A DNA stretch of 9,335 nt from an uncultured Thermomicrobiales bacterium (GCA_937891245.1 CALAGB010000175.1:1-9335), one strand, 5' to 3'. Positions 1-6,800 are shown, counted from the stretch's first letter. Made by a program: numbers and translations. Notes: a model not told the origin generated them from the sequence alone.

Positions 1-2
1 CG

Positions 3-629
3 GCACGGCTGAATCAGGCCGCCGGGATCGAAGCCGCGGCCGCCGATCCCACCCAGACCACGACCATGGATCCATCACCGGCCGAACCGGAGTGGGCGCG
101 AACGGCGCGGGTCTCTGTCGATCTCGACGTTCGGCCGCTGCACGAGCGCGGCGAAGAGCCGTTCGGTGCCATCATGAACGCCGTCCGTGAGATCGCACCC
201 GGCGAAATCCTCCGGCTGCGTAATAGCTTCGAGCCGGTGCCGCTCTACGAGGTCCTGCGGATGCGCGGTTTCGAGCACGTCACGCGGCAACAGGGCGACG
301 ATGACTGGGAAATCCTCTTCTATAACACCGGCGAGAAGGCCGCGAAGAAGGCGGCTGCCAAGCAACCTGAGCCGGAGTCGACCACCTGGACGGGTGATGA
401 GACGATCACGATCGACGTCAGCGAACTCGTGCCGCCCGAGCCGATGATGCGGATCCTGGGAGCGCTCGAAGAGATGGAGCCCGGTAAGACGCTCCTCGTT
501 CATCATGCGCGGCGCCCTATGTTCCTCTATCCGCAGCTCGAAGATCTCGGTTACACGCATGAGACGCGCGAACTGGGACCGGCCGCGTTCGAGATCCTCA
601 TCCACAAGCCGGTGACGGCCGCTCAATGA
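3..629 (+). CDS. Tandem DUF2249 domain protein, N-terminus beyond window edge
   Basis: The reading frame is open from the left edge. The first Met (position 66) has no Shine-Dalgarno sequence in front of it, and the 21 codons before it read as ordinary Ala-rich protein, so the gene probably starts outside the window. Counting from that Met, two DUF2249 domains are visible at about residues 17-88 and 112-182, joined by a Lys/Ala/Pro/Glu linker. Domain 1 carries LDVRPL and a PVPLYEVL motif. Domain 2 carries HHARRPMFLYPQL, the other common form of this family's core. DUF2249 is a small alpha/beta fold of unknown biochemistry, often found next to hemerythrins and nitrogen-oxide respiration genes. 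The stop overlaps the next start (ATGA), so translation is coupled to the membrane protein. The role is unknown; redox or metal-related protein interaction is inference. A further domain may lie upstream. Confidence 0.85.
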   Translation, partial: ARLNQAAGIEAAAADPTQTTTMDPSPAEPEWARTARVSVDLDVRPLHERGEEPFGAIMNAVREIAPGEILRLRNSFEPVPLYEVLRMRGFEHVTRQQGDDDWEILFYNTGEKAAKKAAAKQPEPESTTWTGDETITIDVSELVPPEPMMRILGALEEMEPGKTLLVHHARRPMFLYPQLEDLGYTHETRELGPAAFEILIHKPVTAAQ

Positions 630-1954
630 CTGGTATCGCGCGAGCCATGCCGGCTTCCGGCCTTTCAACCCGGTCGGCGCCGTCGATCGATCTGCCGGCG
701 CGCTTTCTTGCGTTCGGTCTGGTCGACCTGCTGATCGTGGGCCTGACTGTTCCGTTCGCGCTGCCGTTGCTCTTGAATGGGTACTATCAGTCGAACCTGC
801 TCGTCTTTGTCCATCTGAACACGATCGGCGTCGTCGGCGTGATGATCACCGGCGCCAGCTACCAGCTGGTACCGGTCGTTCTGGGAACGCCGCTGGCCTC
901 GGAACGACTCGGGCGCGTGTCGTTCTGGTGCCTGCTGGCCGGCATCGTCGCGTTCCTGAGCGGCCTCTACACCGGCCGCCTGCCGTTGCTCGGCACCGGC
1001 GGCACGCTTATGGTGCTGGGCTTCGCCATCTATATCACCGTCGTCGGGTTGACGTTGCTGCAGGCTCCGGCGATCGACATCGTCGGCTGGCACATCGCCG
1101 CATCGCTTGCTGGGCTGGCGGGCGGGATGACACTCGGGCTGCTACTGGCGCTCAATCGCGGCGCGGGCTTTCTCGGTGACATGACGCTGCGGCTGCTCGC
1201 GACACACATCATCCTTATGGTCGGCGGCTGGGGGATGGTCCTGCTGATGGGCGTCTCCTACCGTCTGATCGGTATGTTCACGGTGAGCGAGGAGAGTCTG
1301 CATCAGCGCCTGGCGCATGTCGGGCTTGGTCTACTGCTCGCCGGTGTCTGGCTGCTGGCCCTGGGCGCGTTTTTCGCGCTGCCAACTCCGTTCCTCGTCA
1401 TCGCCGCGAGCCTGTTCCTGGCCGCGCACATCGTCTATGCGGTGCAACTCCGCCGGATGTATCAGGGGCGACGACGGCGAGGCATCGATGTCCACATGCC
1501 GTTCATCGTCCTATCGGCGGCGCTCGGACTGCTGGCCGCCGTCCTGTTGATCGCGGGGCTACTGACGGAAGCACCGGCGCTCAGCCGGATCTGGGTCGCC
1601 GCCGTCTGGTTTGGCATCGTCGGGATGGCAGAAACCGCCATTATGGGGATGTTCTACAAGATCGCGACCTTTTTGATCTGGCTCCGAAGCTATGCACCGT
1701 TGGCGGGGCGCTACAACGTCCCGCGCCTGGAAGAACTCTATCGACGCCGGTTGGCGCTCATCGGGTTTGGCATCTGGTTCGCAGGCTTGATCGTCTCGGC
1801 CGGCGCGCTCCTGATCGATAACCGAACGCTCACCATCGTGGCGGGGCTGATCATCGCGGCCGGAATCGGCTGCTTTATGGTCAACGTCGTCAAAATCGCC
1901 CGGCACTGGCGCGTGCCGGAACTTCAACCTCGTGTCCGGATGAACGCTCGATGA
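626..1954 (+). CDS. Multi-pass membrane protein, NnrS / heme-copper oxidase subunit I-like
   Basis: This 442-residue protein is almost entirely hydrophobic, with about 11-12 predicted membrane segments from residue 27 to 425. Histidines sit within or near helices at H63, H156, H194, H231, H268 and H290. The contexts FVHLNTIGVVG followed by GASYQLVPV, and ATHIILMVGGWG, recall the heme-ligand helices of cbb3 or NO-reductase type subunit I and of NnrS. The HH pair expected for a full heme-copper catalytic centre is not seen, so it is probably a non-catalytic, heme-binding relative. It starts at an ATG overlapping the preceding stop and ends overlapping a possible ATG of the next frame, inside a DUF2249-hemerythrin operon. 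The membrane location is secure. Heme binding and a role in NO or oxygen handling are inference; an unrelated polytopic protein remains possible. Confidence 0.8.
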   Translation: MTGIARAMPASGLSTRSAPSIDLPARFLAFGLVDLLIVGLTVPFALPLLLNGYYQSNLLVFVHLNTIGVVGVMITGASYQLVPVVLGTPLASERLGRVSFWCLLAGIVAFLSGLYTGRLPLLGTGGTLMVLGFAIYITVVGLTLLQAPAIDIVGWHIAASLAGLAGGMTLGLLLALNRGAGFLGDMTLRLLATHIILMVGGWGMVLLMGVSYRLIGMFTVSEESLHQRLAHVGLGLLLAGVWLLALGAFFALPTPFLVIAASLFLAAHIVYAVQLRRMYQGRRRRGIDVHMPFIVLSAALGLLAAVLLIAGLLTEAPALSRIWVAAVWFGIVGMAETAIMGMFYKIATFLIWLRSYAPLAGRYNVPRLEELYRRRLALIGFGIWFAGLIVSAGALLIDNRTLTIVAGLIIAAGIGCFMVNVVKIARHWRVPELQPRVRMNAR

Positions 1955-1992
1955 GTGTCGAGCGACGCGTGACTCAATGGAAGGGTTTTGAG

Positions 1993-2238
1993 ATGTCCGA
2001 ATCAACGAACGAAGTGCGACTCGATGTCCGCGAGATCACGCCGCGCGAGCGGCACCCAATGATCTTCAATCAGTTTGAAAGCCTGCAGGTCGGCGAGACG
2101 TTTCGCTTGATCAACGACCATGACCCGAAGCCGCTCTACTATCAGCTGATGGCCGAGCATCCGGGCGAAGCGGGCTGGGAGTATGTCGAAGAGGGGCCCG
2201 AGGTCTGGCAGGTCAAGATCACGCGTATTGCCAGCTAA
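1993..2238 (+). CDS. Single-domain DUF2249 protein
   Basis: This 81-residue protein is one complete DUF2249 domain. It shows LDVREI near the N-terminus, NDHDPKPLYYQL at residues 41-52, and a C-terminal GWEY..GPEVWQVKI strand region, all typical of the short stand-alone members. I place the start at ATG 1993 because GGAAGGG lies 7 nt upstream and the domain begins right after it. An upstream in-frame ATG at 1951 overlaps the previous stop but has no ribosome site and would add 14 residues of unlikely leader. The stop overlaps the ATG of the hemerythrin gene. It differs in motif from domain 2 of the first gene, so the operon holds two flavours of this family. The biochemical function is unknown. 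Confidence 0.85.
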   Translation: MSESTNEVRLDVREITPRERHPMIFNQFESLQVGETFRLINDHDPKPLYYQLMAEHPGEAGWEYVEEGPEVWQVKITRIAS

Positions 2239-2831
2239 TGGCTGACGGGAAAACGAACATGAAGTCGATTGAAACGCTGCAAAACGAACACAACGCGGTG
2301 CTCTACGTTCTCGACAGCCTAGAACCGGCGCTCACCGCTGCGGAGCAGGGTGTGCCGGTGCCGGTCGACATCTTCACCGACGTTGGCCGATTCTTCTCGA
2401 TCTTTGTCGAGCAGTGCCATAACGGAAAAGAAGAAGCCGCCGTCTTTGCCCGTATGCCGGCATCAACGTCCGGCGATGCGTTGGTTCGCCAGCTCGAGCA
2501 CGAACATGAGAATGGCAAGCGCCTGTCGGCGGCCTACAACGACGCCGTCGGGCAGTACACACCAGGCAACGCCGCCAGTGCCGCGGAAGTTGCCCGCACC
2601 GCGCGTGAGTACGGCGCCGCCCTGCGTGATCACATCGAAGAAGAGAACACCGGTCTCTTCACCTCGATGCAGGAGTCGCTGGCCGCCGACGACGAGGAGA
2701 TGACCGCCGAGTTCGATCGGATCGAGATCGAGGAGATCGGCGAGGGAGTCCACGAGGAGATCCACGCCATGATCGACAGCCTCCCCCCACGCATCAAGCC
2801 ATGGGCGGACCAGGCGAAGGTCGAGGCGTAG
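2238..2831 (+). CDS. Hemerythrin-like HHE domain protein
   Basis: This 197-residue soluble protein has the helical hemerythrin HHE pattern. Likely iron ligands are H18 (NEHN), H61 with E65 (HNGKE), H88 or H90 (LEHEHENG), and H132 with E136 (DHIEEEN), a full set for a di-iron centre. After about residue 145 comes an acidic helical tail ending in a basic, proline-containing segment. Family members bind O2 or NO, or repair iron-sulfur clusters (the RIC/YtfE group), but this is the generic HHE form and its ligand cannot be decided here. The ATG at 2238 overlaps the preceding stop and lacks a Shine-Dalgarno sequence. An internal ATG at 2259 has GGGA 8 nt upstream and is a real alternative that loses no domain residue. 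It is the last gene of the plus-strand operon. Confidence 0.9.
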   Translation: MADGKTNMKSIETLQNEHNAVLYVLDSLEPALTAAEQGVPVPVDIFTDVGRFFSIFVEQCHNGKEEAAVFARMPASTSGDALVRQLEHEHENGKRLSAAYNDAVGQYTPGNAASAAEVARTAREYGAALRDHIEEENTGLFTSMQESLAADDEEMTAEFDRIEIEEIGEGVHEEIHAMIDSLPPRIKPWADQAKVEA

Positions 2832-2853
2832 GAGGGACGCAGCCCTCACCCCG

Positions 2854-2881
2854 GCCCCTTTCCCAATACTGGGAGAGGGGC
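2854..2881. repeat. Left CCCAATACTGGG hairpin
   Basis: A 12-bp stem pairs 2854-2865 with 2870-2881, with one T-G wobble and an ATAC loop. It lies 22 nt after the hemerythrin stop. No T-run follows on the plus strand, so it is better read as a repeat-type palindrome than as a standard intrinsic terminator, although it could stabilise the 3' end of the transcript. Confidence 0.65.
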
Positions 2882-2933
2882 GTCTTCGGGCGAAGTTGAG
2901 CACGTTCCCGAATGCATTTGCATAGATAGGCGG

Positions 2934-2959
2934 AAAACGCGCGACTACGGTCGCGCGTT
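2934..2959 (-). terminator. Convergent GC hairpin terminator with tetraloop
   Basis: A perfect 10-bp stem joins AACGCGCGAC (2936-2945) to GTCGCGCGTT (2950-2959). On the minus strand the stem runs into TTTT (2937-2934), which fits an intrinsic terminator for the creatininase transcript that ends at 3014. On the plus strand the loop is C(UACG)G, the very stable UNCG tetraloop type, followed by a pyrimidine-rich but not U-only tract. It may therefore stop or protect transcripts from both sides. Confidence 0.5.
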
Positions 2960-2963
2960 CTCT

Positions 2964-2991
2964 CCCCTTTCCCAGTATTGGGAGAGAGGGG
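2964..2991. repeat. Right CCCAGTATTGGG hairpin, inverted copy
   Basis: CCCCTTTCCCA pairs with TGGGAGA plus GGGG around a GTAT loop, with a 2-nt GA bulge on the right arm. The core is the exact reverse complement of the left hairpin core at 2862-2873, so the two copies face each other around the central stem. It lies 22 nt beyond the stop codon of the minus-strand creatininase gene. Confidence 0.6.
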
Positions 2992-3013
2992 CTCGTGGAT
3001 GCGGGGCGTCCGT

Positions 3014-3862
3014 TTATCCCGCGGTGTGCGTCGCCGCATCGCCCTTGCGCTTGGCCCAGCCGGCTGAGGCGGTGGCGTTGTCGAACTGCTTGACGAAGGC
3101 GATGGCGTATCCGACGACGCGGTCGATCCAGATCCGGCCGCGTTCGGCGGTGCCGACGCTTGGATCGCCATTCGCGCCACTTGGGAAGAGTTCGTCGAAA
3201 TCGATGTAGATCGTGCCGCCGACCGGCTGGCCTTCGATCTCGATCGTGTTGTCGCGGCGTGGCTTAAAGGCGCCATTCATGATCGGGTCACGGCCGGCCA
3301 TCAGGTCGAGGCGTACATCGTCCGGGAACATCGCAAGCATGGCCGACGTTTCCGGCTCACCGCCGTGACCGTAGACGGCCGCGGCGTCGTCGTAGGTATC
3401 GCGCATCAGGCCATAGCCGAGATTCCAGGGATAGATGCTGCCCATGACGATGCCATGGTCACGATGCAGATCGCGGGCGACCTGTTCGCACGAGGTCTGG
3501 TTGCCACCATGGTTGTTGACGAAGATCAGGCGCCGGAAACCCTGGCGAATGAGCTCCTGACAGACATCGCGTAGCACCGCCGTCAACGTCGACGGCTGCA
3601 CCGAGATCGTGCCGGGGAAGTTTCGAAACGCCATCGAGACGCCGTAATTGATCGCCGGGGTGACGTAGGCGCCGGTCGCCTCGGCCGCGCGCTGGGCGAC
3701 GAAACCGGCGACCATGTTATCGGCGTTGACCGGCATATGTTGGCCGTGCTGTTCGACGGTGCCGACCGGGATCAAGAGCACCGGATTGGATGGTACGAGC
3801 TGCTCAACCTCTTTCCAGCTCAGCCGACCGAGTTCGACGGTTCTCCGTTCTGCCATGGTCAT
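3014..3862 (-). CDS. Creatininase family amidohydrolase
   Basis: This 282-residue protein matches the creatininase fold (creatinine amidohydrolase / MftE / FAPy deformylase-like group), which uses divalent metals to open amide bonds in the cytoplasm. Visible motifs are the metal site VGTVEQHGQHMPVNADN with E37, H39 and D48; FPGTISV at 82-88; VNNHGGN with H118; and HGGEPETS at 166-173 with H166 and E171. The usual family length is about 240-280 residues, so it is complete. The frame stays open far upstream, but homology begins near this start. A GGAGAGG lies just before ATG 3862, and ATG 3856 two codons later has the better 7-nt spacing. It is transcribed divergently from the antiporter. No mycofactocin or creatine genes are near, so the substrate is unknown. 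Confidence 0.9.
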   Translation of the reverse strand: MTMAERRTVELGRLSWKEVEQLVPSNPVLLIPVGTVEQHGQHMPVNADNMVAGFVAQRAAEATGAYVTPAINYGVSMAFRNFPGTISVQPSTLTAVLRDVCQELIRQGFRRLIFVNNHGGNQTSCEQVARDLHRDHGIVMGSIYPWNLGYGLMRDTYDDAAAVYGHGGEPETSAMLAMFPDDVRLDLMAGRDPIMNGAFKPRRDNTIEIEGQPVGGTIYIDFDELFPSGANGDPSVGTAERGRIWIDRVVGYAIAFVKQFDNATASAGWAKRKGDAATHTAG

Positions 3863-4014
3863 TCCTCTCCGTGCTGCTGATGCGTTCCACAACCCCGCTC
3901 TGGCACGCATCGTCCTGGCGATCGCCCGCGGCGGCGTTCCCCCTGCCAGAATACCGCGTTGTGCGCTCGCTGGGATATCCCGATGCGCCCGGCCGTCAGG
4001 CGAGGACGCGCGGA

Positions 4015-4044
4015 TCGGCAACGGAACGCTCGAACCGTTATAGT
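4015..4044 (+). promoter_or_regulatory. Possible sigma70-type promoter for antiporter
   Basis: TCGGCA (4/6 to the -35 consensus), an 18-nt spacer and TATAGT (5/6 to the -10 consensus) give the best promoter-like match I see in the divergent gap. It would leave a leader of roughly 140 nt before the TTG start. The same AT-rich spot reads TATAAC on the minus strand but has no good -35 there. This is a match by eye only. Confidence 0.3.
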
Positions 4045-4114
4045 TTGAGCGACGCTGTGTACGCCGGATTCGGTTGCCCCGCAGCCCCGCGGCCGACTCT
4101 GTGGTTCCGAGGCT

Positions 4115-4140
4115 GTACCGGTACGTTCGACGCACGTTCG
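4115..4140. promoter_or_regulatory. Palindrome and 11-bp direct repeat, possible operator
   Basis: GTACCGGTAC (4115-4124) is a perfect palindrome. Overlapping its end, ACGTTCG occurs at 4123-4129 and again at 4134-4140, exactly one helical turn apart. The block lies 55-80 nt before the antiporter start and downstream of the candidate promoter, a usual place for repressor binding or leader structure. Chance occurrence in GC-rich DNA is possible. Confidence 0.2.
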
Positions 4141-4194
4141 CGGCGTGCGAGCGCATACCCAAGCGACCACACACGACGTCAGCCCGGAGATCTT

Positions 4195-5889
4195 TTGGAA
4201 CAATCGACCCTACTTGTCAATCTCACATTCGCGCTCGGCGTAGCCTTTCTTGGTGCGGTCCTGGCGATCAAGCTTCGCCAGTCTGCCATGATCGGCTACA
4301 TTCTGGCCGGCGTACTGATCGGGCCGAAAACGCCCGGCTTCAACGGTGACATCATTACGGTCGACGCCCTCGCGAACATCGGCGTCATCCTGCTGCTCTT
4401 TTCGATCGGCGCCCAGCTGTCGGTCTCCGAGATGCTGCACACCGGGCGCGTTGCCGTCGTCGGCGCCTGCGTGCAAATCACCGCGACGATCGGTATCGCC
4501 TACGGTGTCGGTCAACTGCTCGGCTGGAGCAATCTCGAAGCGCTCTTCTTCGGCGCGGTCGTCTCGAACTCATCGACGGCGGTACTCAGCAAGATCCTCG
4601 AAGATCGCGGCGAAAGCGGATCGTTGCATGGCATGATCTCGATCGCCTGGCTCACCATACAGGATCTATCGACGATCGTGCTCGTGCTGATCTTGACGAC
4701 GCTCTCCAAGGGGAGCGGTAACCTGGGCGTCGACCTGGCGAAGTCGATCGGCAAGGACATTCTCTTCCTCCTGCTGGTCGTCCCGTTCGGCATATTTATC
4801 CTGCCGCGCATCCTGCTGATGATTTCGGAACTCAAGAGCCGCGAGTTGCTGATCGTTACCACGGCTGCCTTTGCGCTCGGCACCGCCTACGCCTCGACGC
4901 TCTTCGGTCTCTCACTGGCGATCGGTGCGTTCGCGGCCGGAGTGGTTGTGAGCGAATCGGATTTTTCGCAGCAGATCGCGGACGAGATCGTACCCCTGCG
5001 CGATATCTTTGCCGGTCTCTTCTTCGTCTCAATCGGCATGTTGATTGACCCGGTGTTCGTCATCAAGCACCTGCCGGTCGTTCTTCTGGTGTTTGTTGTG
5101 ATCGTGCTGGTCAAGGGGCTGCTGAGCGCCGGAATGGTGGCCATCTTCCGCTTTCCGCCACGGGTGGCGCTCCTGACCGGTGTTGCGTTGGCGCAATCGG
5201 CCGAGTTTTCGTTCTTGCTGGCGCGACTCGGTCTCGATCTCGATGCGGTTTCTCGGCCGGTCTACGATGCGCTGCTCGCGGGCGCCGTGGCAAGTGTCCT
5301 GGCCGCACCGGTATTGCATTCCGTCGCGAATCCATTTGCCTCGAAACTCGATCGCTGGTTCCCGAACGCTTCGTTGGATGCGGACGCGATCCCAGCGACG
5401 ACGCTGGCCGAGCTGCGCGGTCATGCCGTGATCTGCGGCTATGGCCGGGTCGGCCAGGTCGTCGGCGAGGCGTTACGGCGCCGTGGCTTTCCGATCTTCG
5501 TCATCGAGTCGAACCCAAGCCTCGTTCGGCGTTTGAAAAAAGAGGGCATTCTGGTCGTGCTCGGCTCGGCCGATAACAAGGTTCTGCTGAAAATGGCCGG
5601 CCTGGAACGGGCGCGTGTGCTCGTCGTCGCGGTGCCGGATGCCACCACTGCGCGTGCGGTTGTTGAATATGCCCGTACGACACTGCCGCGCCTCGATATC
5701 GTGGTGCGTACGCACTCGGTGGATGAACGCGAGCGCCTGGAAGAAGCGGGGGCAAACGAGGCGATCATCGGAGAGATCGAGCTGGCGCTTGAGATGACGC
5801 GGCATACGATGCATCGCTTCGGTGTCAGCACGCTCGAAACCCAGGCGATCATTCGCGGATCACGCGAACGAGCACAGACAAAGTCGTAG
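4195..5889 (+). CDS. Kef-type CPA2 cation/proton antiporter with TrkA-N domain
   Basis: This 564-residue inner-membrane protein exchanges a monovalent cation (K+ or Na+) for protons. The Na+/H+ exchanger domain spans about residues 8-385 with some 12-13 helices. It shows IGYILAGVLIGP near the N-terminus, SNSSTAVLSKILEDRGE, and the IQD motif with D157, the expected ion-binding acidic residue. A cytosolic TrkA-N (RCK) Rossmann domain follows from about residue 407, with GYGRVG at 415-420 and an acidic residue ending the second strand (VIE), as in NAD-binding members. No TrkA-C domain follows. The frame is open to 3790, but TTG 4195 has GGAG 5 nt upstream and begins just before the first helix, so I take it as the start. 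RosB/KefB-like naming is reasonable; ion preference cannot be read from sequence. Confidence 0.92.
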   Translation: MEQSTLLVNLTFALGVAFLGAVLAIKLRQSAMIGYILAGVLIGPKTPGFNGDIITVDALANIGVILLLFSIGAQLSVSEMLHTGRVAVVGACVQITATIGIAYGVGQLLGWSNLEALFFGAVVSNSSTAVLSKILEDRGESGSLHGMISIAWLTIQDLSTIVLVLILTTLSKGSGNLGVDLAKSIGKDILFLLLVVPFGIFILPRILLMISELKSRELLIVTTAAFALGTAYASTLFGLSLAIGAFAAGVVVSESDFSQQIADEIVPLRDIFAGLFFVSIGMLIDPVFVIKHLPVVLLVFVVIVLVKGLLSAGMVAIFRFPPRVALLTGVALAQSAEFSFLLARLGLDLDAVSRPVYDALLAGAVASVLAAPVLHSVANPFASKLDRWFPNASLDADAIPATTLAELRGHAVICGYGRVGQVVGEALRRRGFPIFVIESNPSLVRRLKKEGILVVLGSADNKVLLKMAGLERARVLVVAVPDATTARAVVEYARTTLPRLDIVVRTHSVDERERLEEAGANEAIIGEIELALEMTRHTMHRFGVSTLETQAIIRGSRERAQTKS

Positions 5890-5921
5890 CGCCTGTCTTT
5901 TCAATATCGAGAGGATTGTTC

Positions 5922-6800
5922 GTGTCATCGCGTCCGCTTCGAGCGCTTGCGCTCTGCATGCTCTCGCTGCTCGTGCTCGTGAGCGGCAGTAGTTGCATGG
6001 GGTACGGAGGCGCCGGAACGCTCAAATCGACGGTCGATGCCGGGGGCGCCACGGCGGTCGCGGCGACGTTCCGCCTCAATCATGGGCGGTTGGCGGTGAG
6101 CGGCGGCGCCAGCAGCCTTATGCGTGGCGCCTTCACGACGGATAACAAGTACGATCCGTCCGTCACCTACGCTGTGCACGATCAGCAGGGAACCCTCGCA
6201 GTGACGCAGACCAGCACGCAGTCGAGTTTCGGGATGATCCCGATCGATAGCAGCTGGACCGTCAATTTAAACGACGAGATTCCGCTCGCTCTCGACGTTT
6301 CGAATGGCGGCGCGCACGCCGATCTGAACCTCGATACGCTGACGATCACGCGACTCGCGCTCAATGCCGGTGAGGGCGCCGCGTCGATCTCGCTCGACGG
6401 TGTGCAGCGCGAGCTCACCGAGGTCCAGTTGATCGGGACGTCGGGCGATATCGAGCTGCAGATGCACGGCAACTACGAGCAGCCGCGTGTCGTTGATGCG
6501 ACAACGATCAGCGGTGACTTGACGCTCGATCTCGGCAGCAATATGGCTGCTGGGCTCACAGGGTCGATACACAGCGCGTCGGGCGGTGTCACGATTTTGG
6601 TTCCCCGCGATACCGGCGTCGAGATCGATGCCTCGACCACCGGCGGTATCATCAACGTCAACGGCTTGATCGAAAAATCCAACGGAACCTATGGCAATTC
6701 CGCCTACGGCACGTCCAAAACAACGGTCCTGCTCGAAGTCCACAGCACGACCGGCCCGATCACTCTGAAGCTCGCACAGCCGTCTTCTCCGACGAATTAG
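5922..6800 (+). CDS. Toast-rack type exported lipoprotein
   Basis: Taking GTG 5922 as start gives 292 residues with GAGAGGA 6 nt upstream. The TTG two codons earlier would sit directly against that ribosome site. The N-terminus has a signal peptide (RPLRALALCMLSLLVLV) ending in GSSC, with C25 the likely lipidated residue, although this lipobox lacks the usual Leu/Val at -3. The rest is beta-rich: an N-terminal region with LMRGAF, a WTVNLNDEIPLALDV strand pair and ADLNLDTLTITRLALNAGEG, which matches the Toast_rack_N / LiaF-DUF4097 style of repeated strands. The C-terminal half continues as Gly/Thr/Ser beta repeats. Such proteins sit at the cell surface, and some relatives act in envelope stress sensing; the function here is unknown. 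It follows the antiporter by 32 bp, probably in the same operon. Confidence 0.8.
   Translation: MSSRPLRALALCMLSLLVLVSGSSCMGYGGAGTLKSTVDAGGATAVAATFRLNHGRLAVSGGASSLMRGAFTTDNKYDPSVTYAVHDQQGTLAVTQTSTQSSFGMIPIDSSWTVNLNDEIPLALDVSNGGAHADLNLDTLTITRLALNAGEGAASISLDGVQRELTEVQLIGTSGDIELQMHGNYEQPRVVDATTISGDLTLDLGSNMAAGLTGSIHSASGGVTILVPRDTGVEIDASTTGGIINVNGLIEKSNGTYGNSAYGTSKTTVLLEVHSTTGPITLKLAQPSSPTN

Larger units (their letters stand above)
2835..3011. repeat. Composite palindromic intergenic element (MITE/REP-like)
   Basis: The 182-bp gap between two convergent genes is nearly filled by a symmetrical structure. GGACGC then 13 nt then GCCCCT begins at 2835. The same words at the same spacing appear in reverse complement ending at 3011. 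Inside each arm is a CCCAATACTGGG palindrome hairpin, in opposite orientations, and between the arms is a perfect 10-bp stem. The 13-nt spacers themselves are not similar, and no target-site duplication is evident. Short palindromes of the type GGAGAGGGG with CCCCTCTCC are common as dispersed bacterial intergenic repeats. Calling this a non-autonomous mobile element is inference; a pair of independent repeats is the alternative. Confidence 0.55.
3863..4194. other. Divergent intergenic region between creatininase and antiporter
   Basis: This is about 330 bp without a convincing gene. Both adjacent frames stay open through it, but their translations are Arg-rich, have no recognisable motif, and precede the points where the real domains and ribosome sites begin. 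It must hold the promoters of two divergent genes. It contains a promoter-like sequence at 4015-4044, a 10-bp perfect palindrome at 4115-4124, and an ACGTTCG direct repeat with 11-bp period at 4123-4140. Confidence 0.6.

Noticed and set aside
75..1093. Long minus-strand frames opposite the DUF2249 and membrane protein genes
   Set aside because: They are Arg/Asp/Gln-rich translations without motifs. The plus frames carry recognisable domains and coupled junctions.
2909..2926. ATGCA-TT-TGCAT inverted repeat inside the intergenic element as an operator
   Set aside because: It lies between two convergent genes with no start codon nearby, and short AT palindromes arise easily; no regulatory role can be supported.
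2794..3276. A 160-residue minus-strand frame crossing the gap between hemerythrin and creatininase
   Set aside because: Its middle part is translation of the hairpin repeats (the LSQYWERG and SPNTGKGE type), and its ends are shadows of the two real genes.
3863..4174. Upstream extensions of the creatininase and antiporter frames, which would make them overlap by hundreds of bases
   Set aside because: The added sequences are Arg-rich and lack family motifs. Clear ribosome sites and the first domain residues lie at 3862/3856 and 4195, so the long frames are a side effect of GC-rich DNA.
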